A DNA stretch of 64,000 bases, taken from assembly GCA_003327435.1 (NCBI GenBank), contig QOQV01000006.1, positions 110,065 to 174,064 of the forward strand, written 5' to 3'. The position numbers and the translations under genes are program-made. Each line of letters begins with the position of its first letter. Within the stretch, counting starts at the first letter, position 1. Below the pieces are notes generated by a model. The model did no database searches, had not been told where the DNA came from, and saw only the letters and a list, made by a program, of their open reading frames with translations. The stretch comes from Ignavibacteriota bacterium (GTDB taxonomy: Bacteria > Bacteroidota > Ignavibacteria > UBA10030 > BY39). Positions 1-10,731 of the stretch are shown here, in pieces.

Positions 1-1
1 T

Positions 2-253
2 GAAGAAAAAGTTACTCCCAAAATCTTGAAAATCGATCCTTCTGTAAGAGATAGACAGATTGAAAAACTTAGATCTTTAAAGGAAAATAGAGATAATACA
101 AAAGTAAGAAAATGCCTGGATGAAATTAGACAAGCTGCGAAAAGTAATGAGAATTTAATTCCATTGATACTAAATGCGGTTGAAGCATATGCAACAGTTG
201 GTGAAATATCGGATGCTTTGAGAGATGTGTGGGGAGAATATAAAGAGTTTTGA
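2..253 (+). CDS. Methylmalonyl-CoA mutase large subunit/family, C-terminal fragment (gene begins upstream of the window)
   Basis: Frame is open to the window edge ([32 protein letters not shown]...); C-terminal pattern ...[30 protein letters not shown] is typical of MCM catalytic subunits. The listed TTG start at 26 is internal. Confidence 0.8.
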   Translation, partial: EEKVTPKILKIDPSVRDRQIEKLRSLKENRDNTKVRKCLDEIRQAAKSNENLIPLILNAVEAYATVGEISDALRDVWGEYKEF

Positions 254-255
254 TT

Positions 256-1797
256 ATGAAAGATGAAGAAAAAATAATTGTATTAGATTTTGGCTCACAA
301 TATACTCAACTTATAGCTCGTAGAATTCGTGAAATTGGGGTATATTCAGAGATTTACCCTTTTAATCTAAGTATTGCAAGAATTAGTGAACTTAAACCTA
401 AGGGTATCATATTATCAGGAGGTCCATCAAATGTCTATCGTTTAGATTCACCTTTACCAGAAAAAGAAATTTTTAATCTCAATATCCCGATACTTGGTAT
501 CTGTTATGGCCTGCAGTTAATATGTTATATGATGGGTGGGATTGTAGAACCAACTAGTACAAGGGAATTTGGAAAAGCAGAAATGAATATTTTAGATACT
601 TCAACGATTTTCTCTGGATTAAATAATCAAATTACTGTATGGATGAGTCACTCGGATGTTGTAACAAAACTTCCAGAGGGATTCAAAAAAATAGCCTCAA
701 CCGAATATTCTGAATATTGTGCGATTGCTAATACAGATAAATCTATCTATGGTTTACAATTTCATCCAGAAGTAGTCCATACACATCGGGGATTAGATAT
801 TTTTAAAAATTTCATATTTAAAATATGTCAATGTGAAGGAAAATGGAATCCAAAATATTTCATAGAGAACAAAATTAACGAAATAAGAGAACTTGTACAG
901 GGTAAAAAAGTAATCTGTGCATTGAGCGGTGGAGTTGATTCTTCAGTTCTCGCATTTCTAATGCAGAAAGCAATTGGTAAAAACCTTTATTGTTTCCACA
1001 TCGATAATGGCTTAATGCGTGAGGGCGAAAGTGAGAGTATTGTTAAAAGATTTAGAGAAGAATTTAAGTTTCAACTTGATTATATCGATGGATCAGAGTT
1101 ATTTCTCAGACGGCTTGTAGGAATTACAGATCCAGAGATGAAGAGAAAAATTATAGGAAGTACATTTATTGAGATATTCGAAAAAGAAGCAATGAAATTG
1201 GGTAATGTTGATTATCTTGCACAGGGGACACTTTATCCTGATGTTATTGAATCAAGTTCGCATAAAAGAGTTTCAGCAAAAATAAAAACACATCATAATG
1301 TTGGTGGCTTACCTGAAAAAATGCATTTAAAACTAATTGAACCGTTCAGGGAACTTTTTAAGGATGAAGTTAGAAAAATTGGTGCTGAACTGAATATACC
1401 ACCGGATATCCTGAATCGTCATCCATTTCCAGGACCCGGACTTGCTGTAAGAATAATCGGTGAAATAACAGATAATAAATTGAATATGCTTCGTCAGGCT
1501 GATTCAATTTTTATATCTGAAATTAAAAAAGCTGGAATATATGATGAGATCTGGCAAGCATTTGCGGTTCTTCTTCCAGTTCAAACTGTAGGTGTAATGG
1601 GAGATGAAAGAACCTATGAAAATGTTGTTGCCCTCCGTGCGGTTACAAGTATCGACGGGATGACAGCTGATTGGTATAAAATTCCAATGGATGTGTTGGA
1701 GAAAATTTCAAATCGGATAATTAATGAAGTAAGAGGCATAAATCGTGTTGTTTATGATGTAAGCTCTAAACCACCAGCCACAATTGAATGGGAATAA
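256..1797 (+). CDS. guaA: GMP synthase (glutamine-hydrolysing)
   Basis: [55 protein letters not shown]-terminal [12 protein letters not shown] at 256 preferred over TTG at 250. Confidence 0.97.
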   Translation: MKDEEKIIVLDFGSQYTQLIARRIREIGVYSEIYPFNLSIARISELKPKGIILSGGPSNVYRLDSPLPEKEIFNLNIPILGICYGLQLICYMMGGIVEPTSTREFGKAEMNILDTSTIFSGLNNQITVWMSHSDVVTKLPEGFKKIASTEYSEYCAIANTDKSIYGLQFHPEVVHTHRGLDIFKNFIFKICQCEGKWNPKYFIENKINEIRELVQGKKVICALSGGVDSSVLAFLMQKAIGKNLYCFHIDNGLMREGESESIVKRFREEFKFQLDYIDGSELFLRRLVGITDPEMKRKIIGSTFIEIFEKEAMKLGNVDYLAQGTLYPDVIESSSHKRVSAKIKTHHNVGGLPEKMHLKLIEPFRELFKDEVRKIGAELNIPPDILNRHPFPGPGLAVRIIGEITDNKLNMLRQADSIFISEIKKAGIYDEIWQAFAVLLPVQTVGVMGDERTYENVVALRAVTSIDGMTADWYKIPMDVLEKISNRIINEVRGINRVVYDVSSKPPATIEWE

Positions 1798-1814
1798 ATT
1801 GAATATTCGGCTTT

Positions 1815-2648
1815 ATGAAAAAATATCTGAGATTTATAAAAATTGAACACACACTTTTTTCGTTACCATTGATTTATGCTGGTGTTCTTCTGGCAACAGA
1901 AAAAACTCCTGATATAGAATTGTTAATTTTAGTTTTAACTGCTGCTGTCGGTGCTCGTATCGTTGCTATGTCGCTCAATAGAATAATAGATGTAAAAATA
2001 GATCAAAAAAATATTCGCACAAGCTCAAGAGAATTACCCGCTGGGAGAATGAAATTTCTTGAAGCGATTGTCGTAACACTACTTGGTTTAACTGTTTATG
2101 CAATCTCTGCATATTTAATCTCAAAATTTTGTTTTTATCTATCACCAATTCCATTGGTCATTTTTTTGATATACCCTTATCTTAAACGGTTCACCAGGTT
2201 CGCCCATTTTGGAGTCGGACTTGGATTGTCTATGGCGCCCTTAGGTGGTTGGTTTGCTGTAAAGGGTAGTTTTGAAGACCTACATTTAGGAATCTTATTA
2301 CCCATCTTTACTATTTTCTGGGCTACTGGTTTTGATATAATATATTCCACACTTGACGAAGAATTTGATAGGAAAGAAGGCCTTTATTCATTACCTTCCA
2401 CAATCGGGACTTTAAAAGCATTAAAAGTTTCCGCTATATTACATTTCCTGGCATTTGTAATGTTGATAATTATTTATATTGTTTTATTGAGGAATATATC
2501 GTCCTTACCTTTTTTGATTTTCAGCGGGTATTTATTATATCTTGAACAAAAAAAAGCTTCGGATGTTGAACTTGCATTTTTCAAAATTAATGCTATAATT
2601 GGTTTTGTGGTTTTTTTAATGGTTTTTATGAAAGGTATTAAATTATGA
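1815..2648 (+). CDS. mqnP: UbiA-family prenyltransferase, probably menaquinone (MqnP-like)
   Basis: Polytopic; NRIIDVKIDQKNIRTSSRELPAGRM and DEEFDRKEGLYSLP Asp-rich motifs; within a futalosine-pathway cluster. Confidence 0.85.
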   Translation: MKKYLRFIKIEHTLFSLPLIYAGVLLATEKTPDIELLILVLTAAVGARIVAMSLNRIIDVKIDQKNIRTSSRELPAGRMKFLEAIVVTLLGLTVYAISAYLISKFCFYLSPIPLVIFLIYPYLKRFTRFAHFGVGLGLSMAPLGGWFAVKGSFEDLHLGILLPIFTIFWATGFDIIYSTLDEEFDRKEGLYSLPSTIGTLKALKVSAILHFLAFVMLIIIYIVLLRNISSLPFLIFSGYLLYLEQKKASDVELAFFKINAIIGFVVFLMVFMKGIKL

Positions 2649-3196
2649 AAATTGCTGTTGGAATTACAGGCTCGTCAGGAATTGTTTATGCACTTGAATT
2701 TCTTAAAAAGTGCCCTGCCGAAAAATATCTGGTTATATCTAAATGGGGAAAAGCTGTGCTAAAGGACGAGTGTGGTATTAATACGAATGAATTGAATAAG
2801 TTTGTAAAGAAACAATTTTCAAATGACGACCTGACTGCTCCACTTGCTTCAGGGACTAATAGTATAGATGCTACCGTTATAATACCCTGCACTACTTCAA
2901 CAATTGGTAAGATAGCATCTGGAATTGGAGATTCTTTACTTACACGGATGGCACAGGTTGCATTAAAAGAAAAAAGGAAACTTATACTTTGCATTAGAGA
3001 AACACCACTTTCTACTATCACACTTGAACAATGTGCTAAATTATCTCGTGATGGAGTGTTAATTATGCCAATCTCGCCACCGTTGTACTTCAAACCTAAT
3101 TCTGTTGATGAATATATCGAGGCATTTGTGAATAAATTAAATGGTGTTCTGGGATTATCCGAAACAAAAGGTTGGAGGTCTGAAGAGCTTGAATGA
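2645..3196 (+). CDS. ubiX: UbiX-family flavin prenyltransferase
   Basis: MKIAVGITGSSGIVYALEFL, IIPCTTSTIGKIASGIGDSLLTR, RKLILCIRETPLS; ATGA overlap with upstream gene. Confidence 0.9.
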   Translation: MKIAVGITGSSGIVYALEFLKKCPAEKYLVISKWGKAVLKDECGINTNELNKFVKKQFSNDDLTAPLASGTNSIDATVIIPCTTSTIGKIASGIGDSLLTRMAQVALKEKRKLILCIRETPLSTITLEQCAKLSRDGVLIMPISPPLYFKPNSVDEYIEAFVNKLNGVLGLSETKGWRSEELE

Positions 3197-5016
3197 AAAA
3201 TAATTTTACTGCTTTAAGAGAATTTCTAATTCATCTTGAATCAATTGGTGAACTTAAGCGCATAAAAGTTGAAGTTGATCCAGTATTGGAAACTACTGAG
3301 ATTGCGATTCGTGCAATGGCTGAAAATAAACCGGCTCTGCTTTTCGAAAATCCAAAGAATGCAAAATATCCACTTGCTATGAACATTTTAGCAAGTGAAA
3401 AAAGAATCGAATATGCACTTGGTTTTCATCCGGAAGAATTAGGTGAGAAATTAATAAATTTTTTTGATCAGATTTTTCCAGTGAAATTAAGTAAGCTGGC
3501 AAGCAATACATTTATTCTAAAGAGGTTCTTTTCCTCAATTCCTAAAATTAAAAATGGGGTCGCTCAGCAAATTGTAGAAAGTCCAAAACTTACCGAGTTA
3601 CCAATTCAGAAATGCTGGCCTGAAGATGGTGGTAGATTTATCACACTCGGTCAGGTTTTTACATATGATCCGATTACAAACAAAAGAAATGTCGGAGTAT
3701 ATCGCATACAGGTTTTTGATGAAGCAACAACCGGGATGCACTGGCAAATTCAAAAGGGTGGAGGTTTTCATTTTTATCAGGCACAAAAATTAAATCGACC
3801 ACTGGAATTGGCTGTTGTTTTGGGGACTGATCCGGCTCTTCTACTTGCAAGTGTTGCGGCACTTCCTGAAGGGATTGACGAAGTTATGTTTGCTGGATTT
3901 CTAAGAAGTAAAAGAGTAGAGATGACTCGTGCTAAATCAATTTCAATTAATGTACCTGCAAATGCAGAGTTTGTTCTTGAAGGTAAGGTTATTCCCGGAG
4001 AATCCAGATTAGAAGGTCCGTTTGGAGATCATTTTGGTCATTATTCTGCTGCTGCTAATTTTCCGGTTTTTCATATATCAACGATCACGCATCGGAAAAA
4101 TCCGATCTATCCAGGTACAATTGTGGGTAAACCACCTATGGAGGACAAATATCTTGGTGATGCAACACAACAAATTCTTGGTCCTCTAATTCGATTGATG
4201 CATCCTGAAATTAAAAGTATGTGGGCATATTATGAAGCTGGATTCCATAATCTTTTAGTTTTGTCAATTGAAGAAAGATACCAGAAAGAAGCTGTGAAAA
4301 CAGCCCTATCAGTAATTGGTGAAGGTCAGCTTTCTTTAACAAAATGTGTAATTACTGTTTCACATGATGTTAATCCAAAAGATTGGAATGCTGTATTAGG
4401 TGAAATAAAAAACAATTTTGATCCTCACTATGATTTTATAATGATTCCGAAAGTCCCTCTCGATACACTGGATTTTACAAGCTATAAAATGAATTTAGGA
4501 AGTAAAATGATTCTTGATGCATGCAAAAAGAGCGAAAGAAATTCTATCCCTTCTACTATAAACAATTCTTCCTCAAATGAACAACTAAAGCAGACAATTT
4601 ATCAGCTCGATAATAGAATTATGGATATGAATATAGTTAATGAATGTTTATTGATTGTAAAGATTAATTCAAATATTTTTGATCCTGGAAATCAAGATTC
4701 TAATGATAACGCTGGAAGAGAAATTCTACGGAAACTTTTACAAAACAACAATTTATCCAGTTTAAAGCTCATTGCTGTTACAAGTGAGGATGTAGACATT
4801 CATAACAGAGAAAGTTATATCTGGGGAATCTTTACAAGATTTGATTGTGAGAGAGATGTGCTTTTTAAAGAACAAAAACTTGTTGGAATTACGCCAGTAT
4901 ATTTTGGCCCAATGGGTATAGATGCTACCTGGAAAAGAGGTTATCCTTCTCCCTTAATGATGGATGAAAGAATTAAGAAATTAGTTGATGAAAAATGGGA
5001 AACTTATTGGAAATGA
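3193..5016 (+). CDS. UbiD-family decarboxylase, menaquinone pathway (MqnL-type)
   Basis: LREFLIHLESIGELKRI, LEGPFGDHFGHYS, KDWNAVLGEI; downstream of ubiX. Confidence 0.88.
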   Translation: MKNNFTALREFLIHLESIGELKRIKVEVDPVLETTEIAIRAMAENKPALLFENPKNAKYPLAMNILASEKRIEYALGFHPEELGEKLINFFDQIFPVKLSKLASNTFILKRFFSSIPKIKNGVAQQIVESPKLTELPIQKCWPEDGGRFITLGQVFTYDPITNKRNVGVYRIQVFDEATTGMHWQIQKGGGFHFYQAQKLNRPLELAVVLGTDPALLLASVAALPEGIDEVMFAGFLRSKRVEMTRAKSISINVPANAEFVLEGKVIPGESRLEGPFGDHFGHYSAAANFPVFHISTITHRKNPIYPGTIVGKPPMEDKYLGDATQQILGPLIRLMHPEIKSMWAYYEAGFHNLLVLSIEERYQKEAVKTALSVIGEGQLSLTKCVITVSHDVNPKDWNAVLGEIKNNFDPHYDFIMIPKVPLDTLDFTSYKMNLGSKMILDACKKSERNSIPSTINNSSSNEQLKQTIYQLDNRIMDMNIVNECLLIVKINSNIFDPGNQDSNDNAGREILRKLLQNNNLSSLKLIAVTSEDVDIHNRESYIWGIFTRFDCERDVLFKEQKLVGITPVYFGPMGIDATWKRGYPSPLMMDERIKKLVDEKWETYWK

Positions 5017-5048
5017 ATTTAATTTTGAAATTAAAATGAAAGTTATTT

Positions 5049-6896
5049 ATGGAAATCCTTTTTAGAGATAAATCTTTAATTCCAATCTGGAATAAATTAC
5101 TGAATGGCGAGAGATTAACTTTTGATGATGGCCTTGCACTTTTCAGGACAAATGACCTGATATCACTTGGTAAGATGGCTAATTGGTTCAGTTATCAGAA
5201 AAGTGGTGATGCGGTTTATTTTGTTCTAAATCGCAAGATTGAACATACAAATATATGTGTATTGTCCTGTAAATTTTGCGATTTTGCTAAAAAGAAAGGT
5301 GAACCAGGTGCATATGAGATGACTACCGAAGAAATTCTTTCCAAATTATCATCTGGTATCAGGGAAGTACACATCACCGGAGCAATGCCACCGGACTGGA
5401 AATGGGAAAGGTATCTTGATATAGTTCAATCTATTAATGATAAGTTTCCAGAGATTGATATAAAAGCATATACAGCTGTCGAGATAGATTTTTTTCATAA
5501 GAAATTTAAAAAGTCGATCGAGGAAATACTAATTGAGTTGAAGAATGCTGGTTTGAAAACAATGCCTGGAGGTGGTGCTGAAATATTTTCAGAGAGAGTT
5601 CGCCGACTTTTATTTAATCAAAAAATTGGTGAAAAATCCTGGCTGGAAATCCATAAAACTGCACATCGACTTGGTATACCAAGTAATGCAACTATGCTTT
5701 ATGGACATATAGAAACTCTTGAGGAAAGAGTAAAACACCTTATCAAGTTGAGAGAAGCTCAGGATGAAACTGGAGGTTTCTTAACTTTTATACCACTTGC
5801 ATTCCAACCTGGTGATACAGGTATTAAACCAAAAAATAATTTTACTTCCGCAATCGATGACCTGAAAACAATTGCAGTAAGTAGATTGATGTTGGATAAT
5901 TTCCCACATATAAAAGCGTATTGGGTCATGTTAACTGAAGAAGTTGCAGCAATCGCCTTAAATTTTGGAGCAGATGATATTGATGGTACGGTCGGTGAAG
6001 AGCACATCGCACACGATGCGGGTGCTATATCCCCAATGAAATTAGCTCAGGACCGTATAATCAAGATTATAAAAGAAGCAGGTAAGATTGCTGTGGAAAG
6101 AGATGTGTTCTATAATCCTCTTAAAATCTATGGAAGGAATATTATTGGTAAAATCCCATATTTAAATTCCATTCCTATTTATCATAATCTTAAAATTGAT
6201 TCATATTTTACTTTACCACTTTTCCCACACCGACTTGGTGAGATGATGAGCAATGGATATATAGATGCTGGTTTAATTTCTCTTGTTGACTATCTTAATA
6301 ATAAAGAAAAATTAAATTTATCAAGGTGGTGCCTATCGAGTCGAGAAAAAGTACAAAGTGTTTTACTTTTCTCAAAATATAAATTGGAAGAACTGGAAAA
6401 TAAAAAAATAGGCATCACAGACGAAACCTCAACATCAGTTAAACTTTTGAAAGTAATTCTTGAAAAAAAATATAAAATTAATGCTTTATTTGAAGAATTC
6501 CATCAACCGAAAATTAGCTTTCAGGAATTTGATGCTGTGCTTCTTATTGGGGATAATGCATTAAATAAATATAAAGCTCAAAATCCGGAATTTAATTACA
6601 AATTCGATTTAGCTGAAGAGTGGTTTCAATGGCAAAATCTACCATTCGTTTTTGCAGTGTGGGTAGAAAGAAAGGATTTGCTGCCTAATTTGTCTGATGA
6701 TATTATAAAAACTGTTGAGTTGAACATTCAAAAAAATTTTGATGAATTATCAGCTATTGTAAAACAGTACAGGTTTGGTGTGAAATTGACAGATGAAGAA
6801 ATAATCGAATATTTGAAAGGTTTTAATTACAAAATCGGTGATGAAGAATTGTCTGCGATAAGAAAATTTGAAGAATTAATAAGGGAAACGAAATGA
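5049..6896 (+). CDS. Fusion: aminofutalosine synthase (MqnE, radical SAM) + chorismate dehydratase (MqnA)
   Basis: N-terminal half has CVLSCKFCDF (CX3CX2C) and GLKTMPGGGAEIF; C-terminal half has IIGKIPYLNSIPIYHNL...FPHRLGEMMSNGYIDAGLISLVDYL and WQNLPFVFAVWV, typical of MqnA. One uninterrupted frame of 615 aa. Confidence 0.92.
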   Translation: MEILFRDKSLIPIWNKLLNGERLTFDDGLALFRTNDLISLGKMANWFSYQKSGDAVYFVLNRKIEHTNICVLSCKFCDFAKKKGEPGAYEMTTEEILSKLSSGIREVHITGAMPPDWKWERYLDIVQSINDKFPEIDIKAYTAVEIDFFHKKFKKSIEEILIELKNAGLKTMPGGGAEIFSERVRRLLFNQKIGEKSWLEIHKTAHRLGIPSNATMLYGHIETLEERVKHLIKLREAQDETGGFLTFIPLAFQPGDTGIKPKNNFTSAIDDLKTIAVSRLMLDNFPHIKAYWVMLTEEVAAIALNFGADDIDGTVGEEHIAHDAGAISPMKLAQDRIIKIIKEAGKIAVERDVFYNPLKIYGRNIIGKIPYLNSIPIYHNLKIDSYFTLPLFPHRLGEMMSNGYIDAGLISLVDYLNNKEKLNLSRWCLSSREKVQSVLLFSKYKLEELENKKIGITDETSTSVKLLKVILEKKYKINALFEEFHQPKISFQEFDAVLLIGDNALNKYKAQNPEFNYKFDLAEEWFQWQNLPFVFAVWVERKDLLPNLSDDIIKTVELNIQKNFDELSAIVKQYRFGVKLTDEEIIEYLKGFNYKIGDEELSAIRKFEELIRETK

Positions 6897-7972
6897 ATTT
6901 TGAAGAGATTAAATATAAAGTTATAAATAACATTCGAATTAAACCTGAAGAAGGTCTCTTTTTGCTTCAGAAAGCACCTATATTAGAATTAGGTGAGTTA
7001 GCTGCATTTGTCCGTGAAGTAAAAAATCCTTCACCATATGTTACTTTTGTTGTAGATACAAATCCAAACTATACAAATATTTGTACAATAGATTGCATAT
7101 TCTGTGCATTTTATCGTCATCCTGGTGAAGAGGGTGAATATACATATTCTGTTGATGAATTGATCCAGAAATTTAGAGAATCAGCTGCAATGGGAGTCAC
7201 AACAATCCTGTTGCAGGGTGGTGTAAACCCAAATCTGAGCCTGGATTATTACATTGAATTAGTTAATCGTACAACGAAAGAATTACCCGATATCCATCCG
7301 CACTTTTTTTCTGTTTCGGAAATAGTGGGTATGGCTGAAGTTTCCAGATTGAGTATTGAAGAAGTTTTAAGGAAATTATGGGATGCCGGACTTAGAACTC
7401 TTCCTGGTGGAGGGGCTGAAATTTTATCAAATCGCATCAAGAAAAAAATATCTAATAAGAAGGAAACTGCTGACCAATGGCTGGATGTGATGCGAACCGC
7501 ACATAAAATTGGCTATAAATCTACGGCAACGATGATGTATGGTCATATTGAAAAAGATGAAGATATCATCGAACATCTGGAAAGTTTACGAAAGTTACAG
7601 GATGAAACAGGTGGCTTCACAGCTTTTATTCCCTGGTCATTTAAACCAGGTAATACTCCACTTGAAAAAATTATTCCACATTATGCATCCAGTACGAGAT
7701 ATTTGCAGATAATCGCGCTTTCGAGAATATATCTGGATAATTTTGCTCATATTCAAGCTTCCTGGTTTTCTGAAGGGAAAAAGATCGGTCAGATTGCCCT
7801 TCATTTTGGCGCTGATGACTTCGGTGGAACTTTGCTTGAGGAAAATGTCCACGCTGCAGCAAATTATGTCAGCAAAACAAATACAGATGAAGTTATCAAC
7901 CTGATAAAAGAGGCAGGTTTTATACCAGCGCAGAGAACTACTCTATATCAGATAATTAAAATTTTCGAGTAA
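6893..7972 (+). CDS. mqnC: Cyclic dehypoxanthinyl futalosine synthase
   Basis: Radical SAM CTIDCIFCAFYR, TILLQGGVNPNLSLDYY, LRTLPGGGAEIL, adjacent to MqnE/MqnA. Confidence 0.92.
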   Translation: MNFEEIKYKVINNIRIKPEEGLFLLQKAPILELGELAAFVREVKNPSPYVTFVVDTNPNYTNICTIDCIFCAFYRHPGEEGEYTYSVDELIQKFRESAAMGVTTILLQGGVNPNLSLDYYIELVNRTTKELPDIHPHFFSVSEIVGMAEVSRLSIEEVLRKLWDAGLRTLPGGGAEILSNRIKKKISNKKETADQWLDVMRTAHKIGYKSTATMMYGHIEKDEDIIEHLESLRKLQDETGGFTAFIPWSFKPGNTPLEKIIPHYASSTRYLQIIALSRIYLDNFAHIQASWFSEGKKIGQIALHFGADDFGGTLLEENVHAAANYVSKTNTDEVINLIKEAGFIPAQRTTLYQIIKIFE

Positions 7973-7984
7973 TTCACACTTTTT

Positions 7985-9361
7985 ATGATTAATTCAATTG
8001 AGTTTGAATTAAATCTTGACCCTTTTGAAGCTTTTCTTTCGTTTCCACAAAAAGAGGGATTGATTTTATTGGAAAGTTCTGGTTTTGATTCCTCAGATTT
8101 GAGAATATCATATCTTTTCTTTGAACCATTAAAAATTGTTTTTTTGCGGGATGAGAAATTGCATGAAATATGTAATGGTCGAGAAAAAGTTATCGAAGGT
8201 GATCCGCTGGATTATTTAAAATTTTTATTGACCAAAGAACATAATAGTTCCACAAATAAATTTTATGGGGGATTAGTCGGATATTTTAGTTACGACTTTG
8301 GAAGAAGATTCGAAAATATAAAAAGCAATAAAAAATCAATTACTAATTTACCAGAATTATTTTTTGGCTTATATACGAAATGTTTAATTTATAATCATAG
8401 AATAAACAAATGGGAATATAGAACCAGTCCTGCAAATGAAGAAAATCTAAATAAAAATTTGGAGGAATTAAACAGAAAGTTTTTAGTGAATAAGAAATTG
8501 GGTAGTACAATAAATAAATCTTTTCCAGTGATAAATTTAAAATCAAATTACACTTATGAAGAATATATAAAAAGTGTGATAAGGGCAAAATATTATATTA
8601 GAGAAGGGGATATTTATCAGGTTAATTTAACTCAACAGTTTTATGGAACTACTAATATTCCTGCAACTGAGATATATGGAAGAGTTCGAAAAGTTAATCC
8701 AGCACCATATTCAGCAATAATGTATTTAGGTAATAATCAGTATGTCCTATCCAGTTCTCCAGAGTTGTTTCTAAAAGTTGATGATGGTTATGTCACCACA
8801 AAGCCGATAAAAGGTACGATAAGGAGAGGTGAAAATGCAGATAAGGATGAATTATTAAAAAAACAATTATTGAATAGTGAAAAAGATGCAGCAGAATTAA
8901 CAATGATAGTTGATCTTGAGAGAAATGATTTAAATCGTGTTTGTGAGACAGGTAGTGTTGATGTAAAATATTTAAAGAAGGTGGAAACCTTCGCAAGCGT
9001 CCATCATCTTGTTTCAGAGATTGTTGGTAAATTGAAAAATGATTGTGATGTATTTGATTTGATCAAAGCATCTTTTCCAGGCGGTTCAATAACAGGAGCA
9101 CCAAAAATTCGTGCAATGCAGATAATCGAAGAACTGGAACCCAACAATCGAGGTGTTTATACAGGTGCAATTGGTTATATAGGGTTTAATGACCATTCTG
9201 AATTTAATATCGCTATACGAACTATTAGTTATGATAATGGGCTGTTGTCCATAGGACTCGGCGGAGGAATAGTAGCCGATAGTGTACCGGAACTTGAATA
9301 CCAGGAAACTCTACAAAAAGGTAAATCAATTTTTGAAGCATTAGGAGCAGTGTTGGAGTGA
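7985..9361 (+). CDS. pabB: Aminodeoxychorismate synthase component I (chorismate-binding family)
   Basis: AKYYIREGDIYQVNLTQ, KPIKGTIRRG, FPGGSITGAPKIRAM, GIVADSVPELEYQET; followed by PabC. Confidence 0.88.
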   Translation: MINSIEFELNLDPFEAFLSFPQKEGLILLESSGFDSSDLRISYLFFEPLKIVFLRDEKLHEICNGREKVIEGDPLDYLKFLLTKEHNSSTNKFYGGLVGYFSYDFGRRFENIKSNKKSITNLPELFFGLYTKCLIYNHRINKWEYRTSPANEENLNKNLEELNRKFLVNKKLGSTINKSFPVINLKSNYTYEEYIKSVIRAKYYIREGDIYQVNLTQQFYGTTNIPATEIYGRVRKVNPAPYSAIMYLGNNQYVLSSSPELFLKVDDGYVTTKPIKGTIRRGENADKDELLKKQLLNSEKDAAELTMIVDLERNDLNRVCETGSVDVKYLKKVETFASVHHLVSEIVGKLKNDCDVFDLIKASFPGGSITGAPKIRAMQIIEELEPNNRGVYTGAIGYIGFNDHSEFNIAIRTISYDNGLLSIGLGGGIVADSVPELEYQETLQKGKSIFEALGAVLE

Positions 9362-10158
9362 TTGCGTACTTGAACGGAAAATTTCTAAACAAATTAGAAA
9401 TTAAAATCTCACCTTTTAATGAAGCATTCTTATATGGCAAAGGTTTCTTCGAAACCTTACGAACACTAAACTCAAAACCTTTTCGCTTGGATGATCATAT
9501 CAAACGGTTAAATAATTCGCTTTCTTTCTTTGGATATAAAAATGTTGATCCAGATGAAATAAAATTCGCAATCACTGAGCTTATCAGAATTAATCAGCTC
9601 AGTTCGACAATTATTAGAATTACCGTGAGCAAAAATATTTTGGAAGAGGAACAAATATTGTTGATAAATATGGAAGAATATAAACCAACATTTTCAGAAT
9701 TTGTTTCTGTAACAATCTATCCTGAAAGACAGGCACATAATAATGAACTCAGGAAACACAAGTCTACAAATTATCTTTTAAATAAAATTGCTTATCAACA
9801 TGCTTTATCTAATGGTTATGATGAAGCATTATTTGTTGATAATTTTGATCATTTGTTAGAAGGTTCAAGAACAAATGTTTTTATGATCTCACAGGACACT
9901 GTTTATACTCCTTCTCTTAAATGTGGTTTATTACCTGGTATAACAAGGCAGATTGTTTTTGAAATTGCGGAAGAACTTGGAATAAAATATCAGGAAAAAG
10001 TTATTCACTTATCTGAATTAAAACAAAGTGATGAGATATTCTTGACAAATTCGATTAATGGTATTATAAAAGTTAAAAATATCGATGAAAAATACTTTGA
10101 TAATTTTAAAATTACAGATAAATTTCGTATGATTTATGAGGAAATGTTAAAAAGTTAA
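9358..10158 (+). CDS. pabC: Aminotransferase class IV, probable aminodeoxychorismate lyase
   Basis: YGKGFFETLRT, SNGYDEALFVDN, EGSRTNVFMI, GLLPGITRQ, DEIFLTNS; GTG start overlapping pabB stop (GTGA). Confidence 0.82.
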   Translation: MIAYLNGKFLNKLEIKISPFNEAFLYGKGFFETLRTLNSKPFRLDDHIKRLNNSLSFFGYKNVDPDEIKFAITELIRINQLSSTIIRITVSKNILEEEQILLINMEEYKPTFSEFVSVTIYPERQAHNNELRKHKSTNYLLNKIAYQHALSNGYDEALFVDNFDHLLEGSRTNVFMISQDTVYTPSLKCGLLPGITRQIVFEIAEELGIKYQEKVIHLSELKQSDEIFLTNSINGIIKVKNIDEKYFDNFKITDKFRMIYEEMLKS

Positions 10159-10178
10159 AATAAATAAGTGGATCGAAT

Positions 10179-10718
10179 ATGCCTATAATTTCAGAAACGG
10201 AACTAAGAGCTGAAAATGTTTTGAATACCGCAAAACAAATGATTGTTGCAGCCCGTACTGCACCAAAAGCTCGTGGTGTTGATAATTTGGAAATTGTAAT
10301 TGCTGATCATAAAGAGATAAAAATTATTGCTCAGAAAATGATGGAATTATCTCAAACTGATGAGGCATTTGCTTTTTTCTCGAGGGATGCAACTAACATC
10401 TTAAAGTGTGATTATTTGGTACTAATAGGTACACGAATTAAAAGCCTTGGATTAAAAGGATGTAATTTGTGTGGATTTAGTAATTGCGATGAGAAGGATA
10501 AAAATCCTGATGTTCCATGTGTGTTCAATACAAATGATCTGGGTATTGCGATTGGTTCTGCTGTAAGTGTTGCTTCAAATTTGAGGGTTGATAATAGGGT
10601 AATGTTTTCTGTGGGGAAGGCGGCACTTGAGCTTAAAATTTTGGGTGAAGATGTGAAGATAATTTTCGGAATCCCGTTAAGTATTTCGGCAAAAAATATA
10701 TTTTTTGATAGAAAATAA
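10179..10718 (+). CDS. DUF2148 ferredoxin-like domain protein
   Basis: Cys-rich LKGCNLCGFSNCDEKDKNPDVPCVFN, AARTAPKARGVDNLE. Confidence 0.8.
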   Translation: MPIISETELRAENVLNTAKQMIVAARTAPKARGVDNLEIVIADHKEIKIIAQKMMELSQTDEAFAFFSRDATNILKCDYLVLIGTRIKSLGLKGCNLCGFSNCDEKDKNPDVPCVFNTNDLGIAIGSAVSVASNLRVDNRVMFSVGKAALELKILGEDVKIIFGIPLSISAKNIFFDRK

Positions 10719-10731
10719 AAAGGAGAGAATT

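Noticed and set aside
2686-3093. 135-aa minus-strand ORF
   Set aside because: Fully antisense to a clear UbiX gene; shadow ORF without recognisable motifs.
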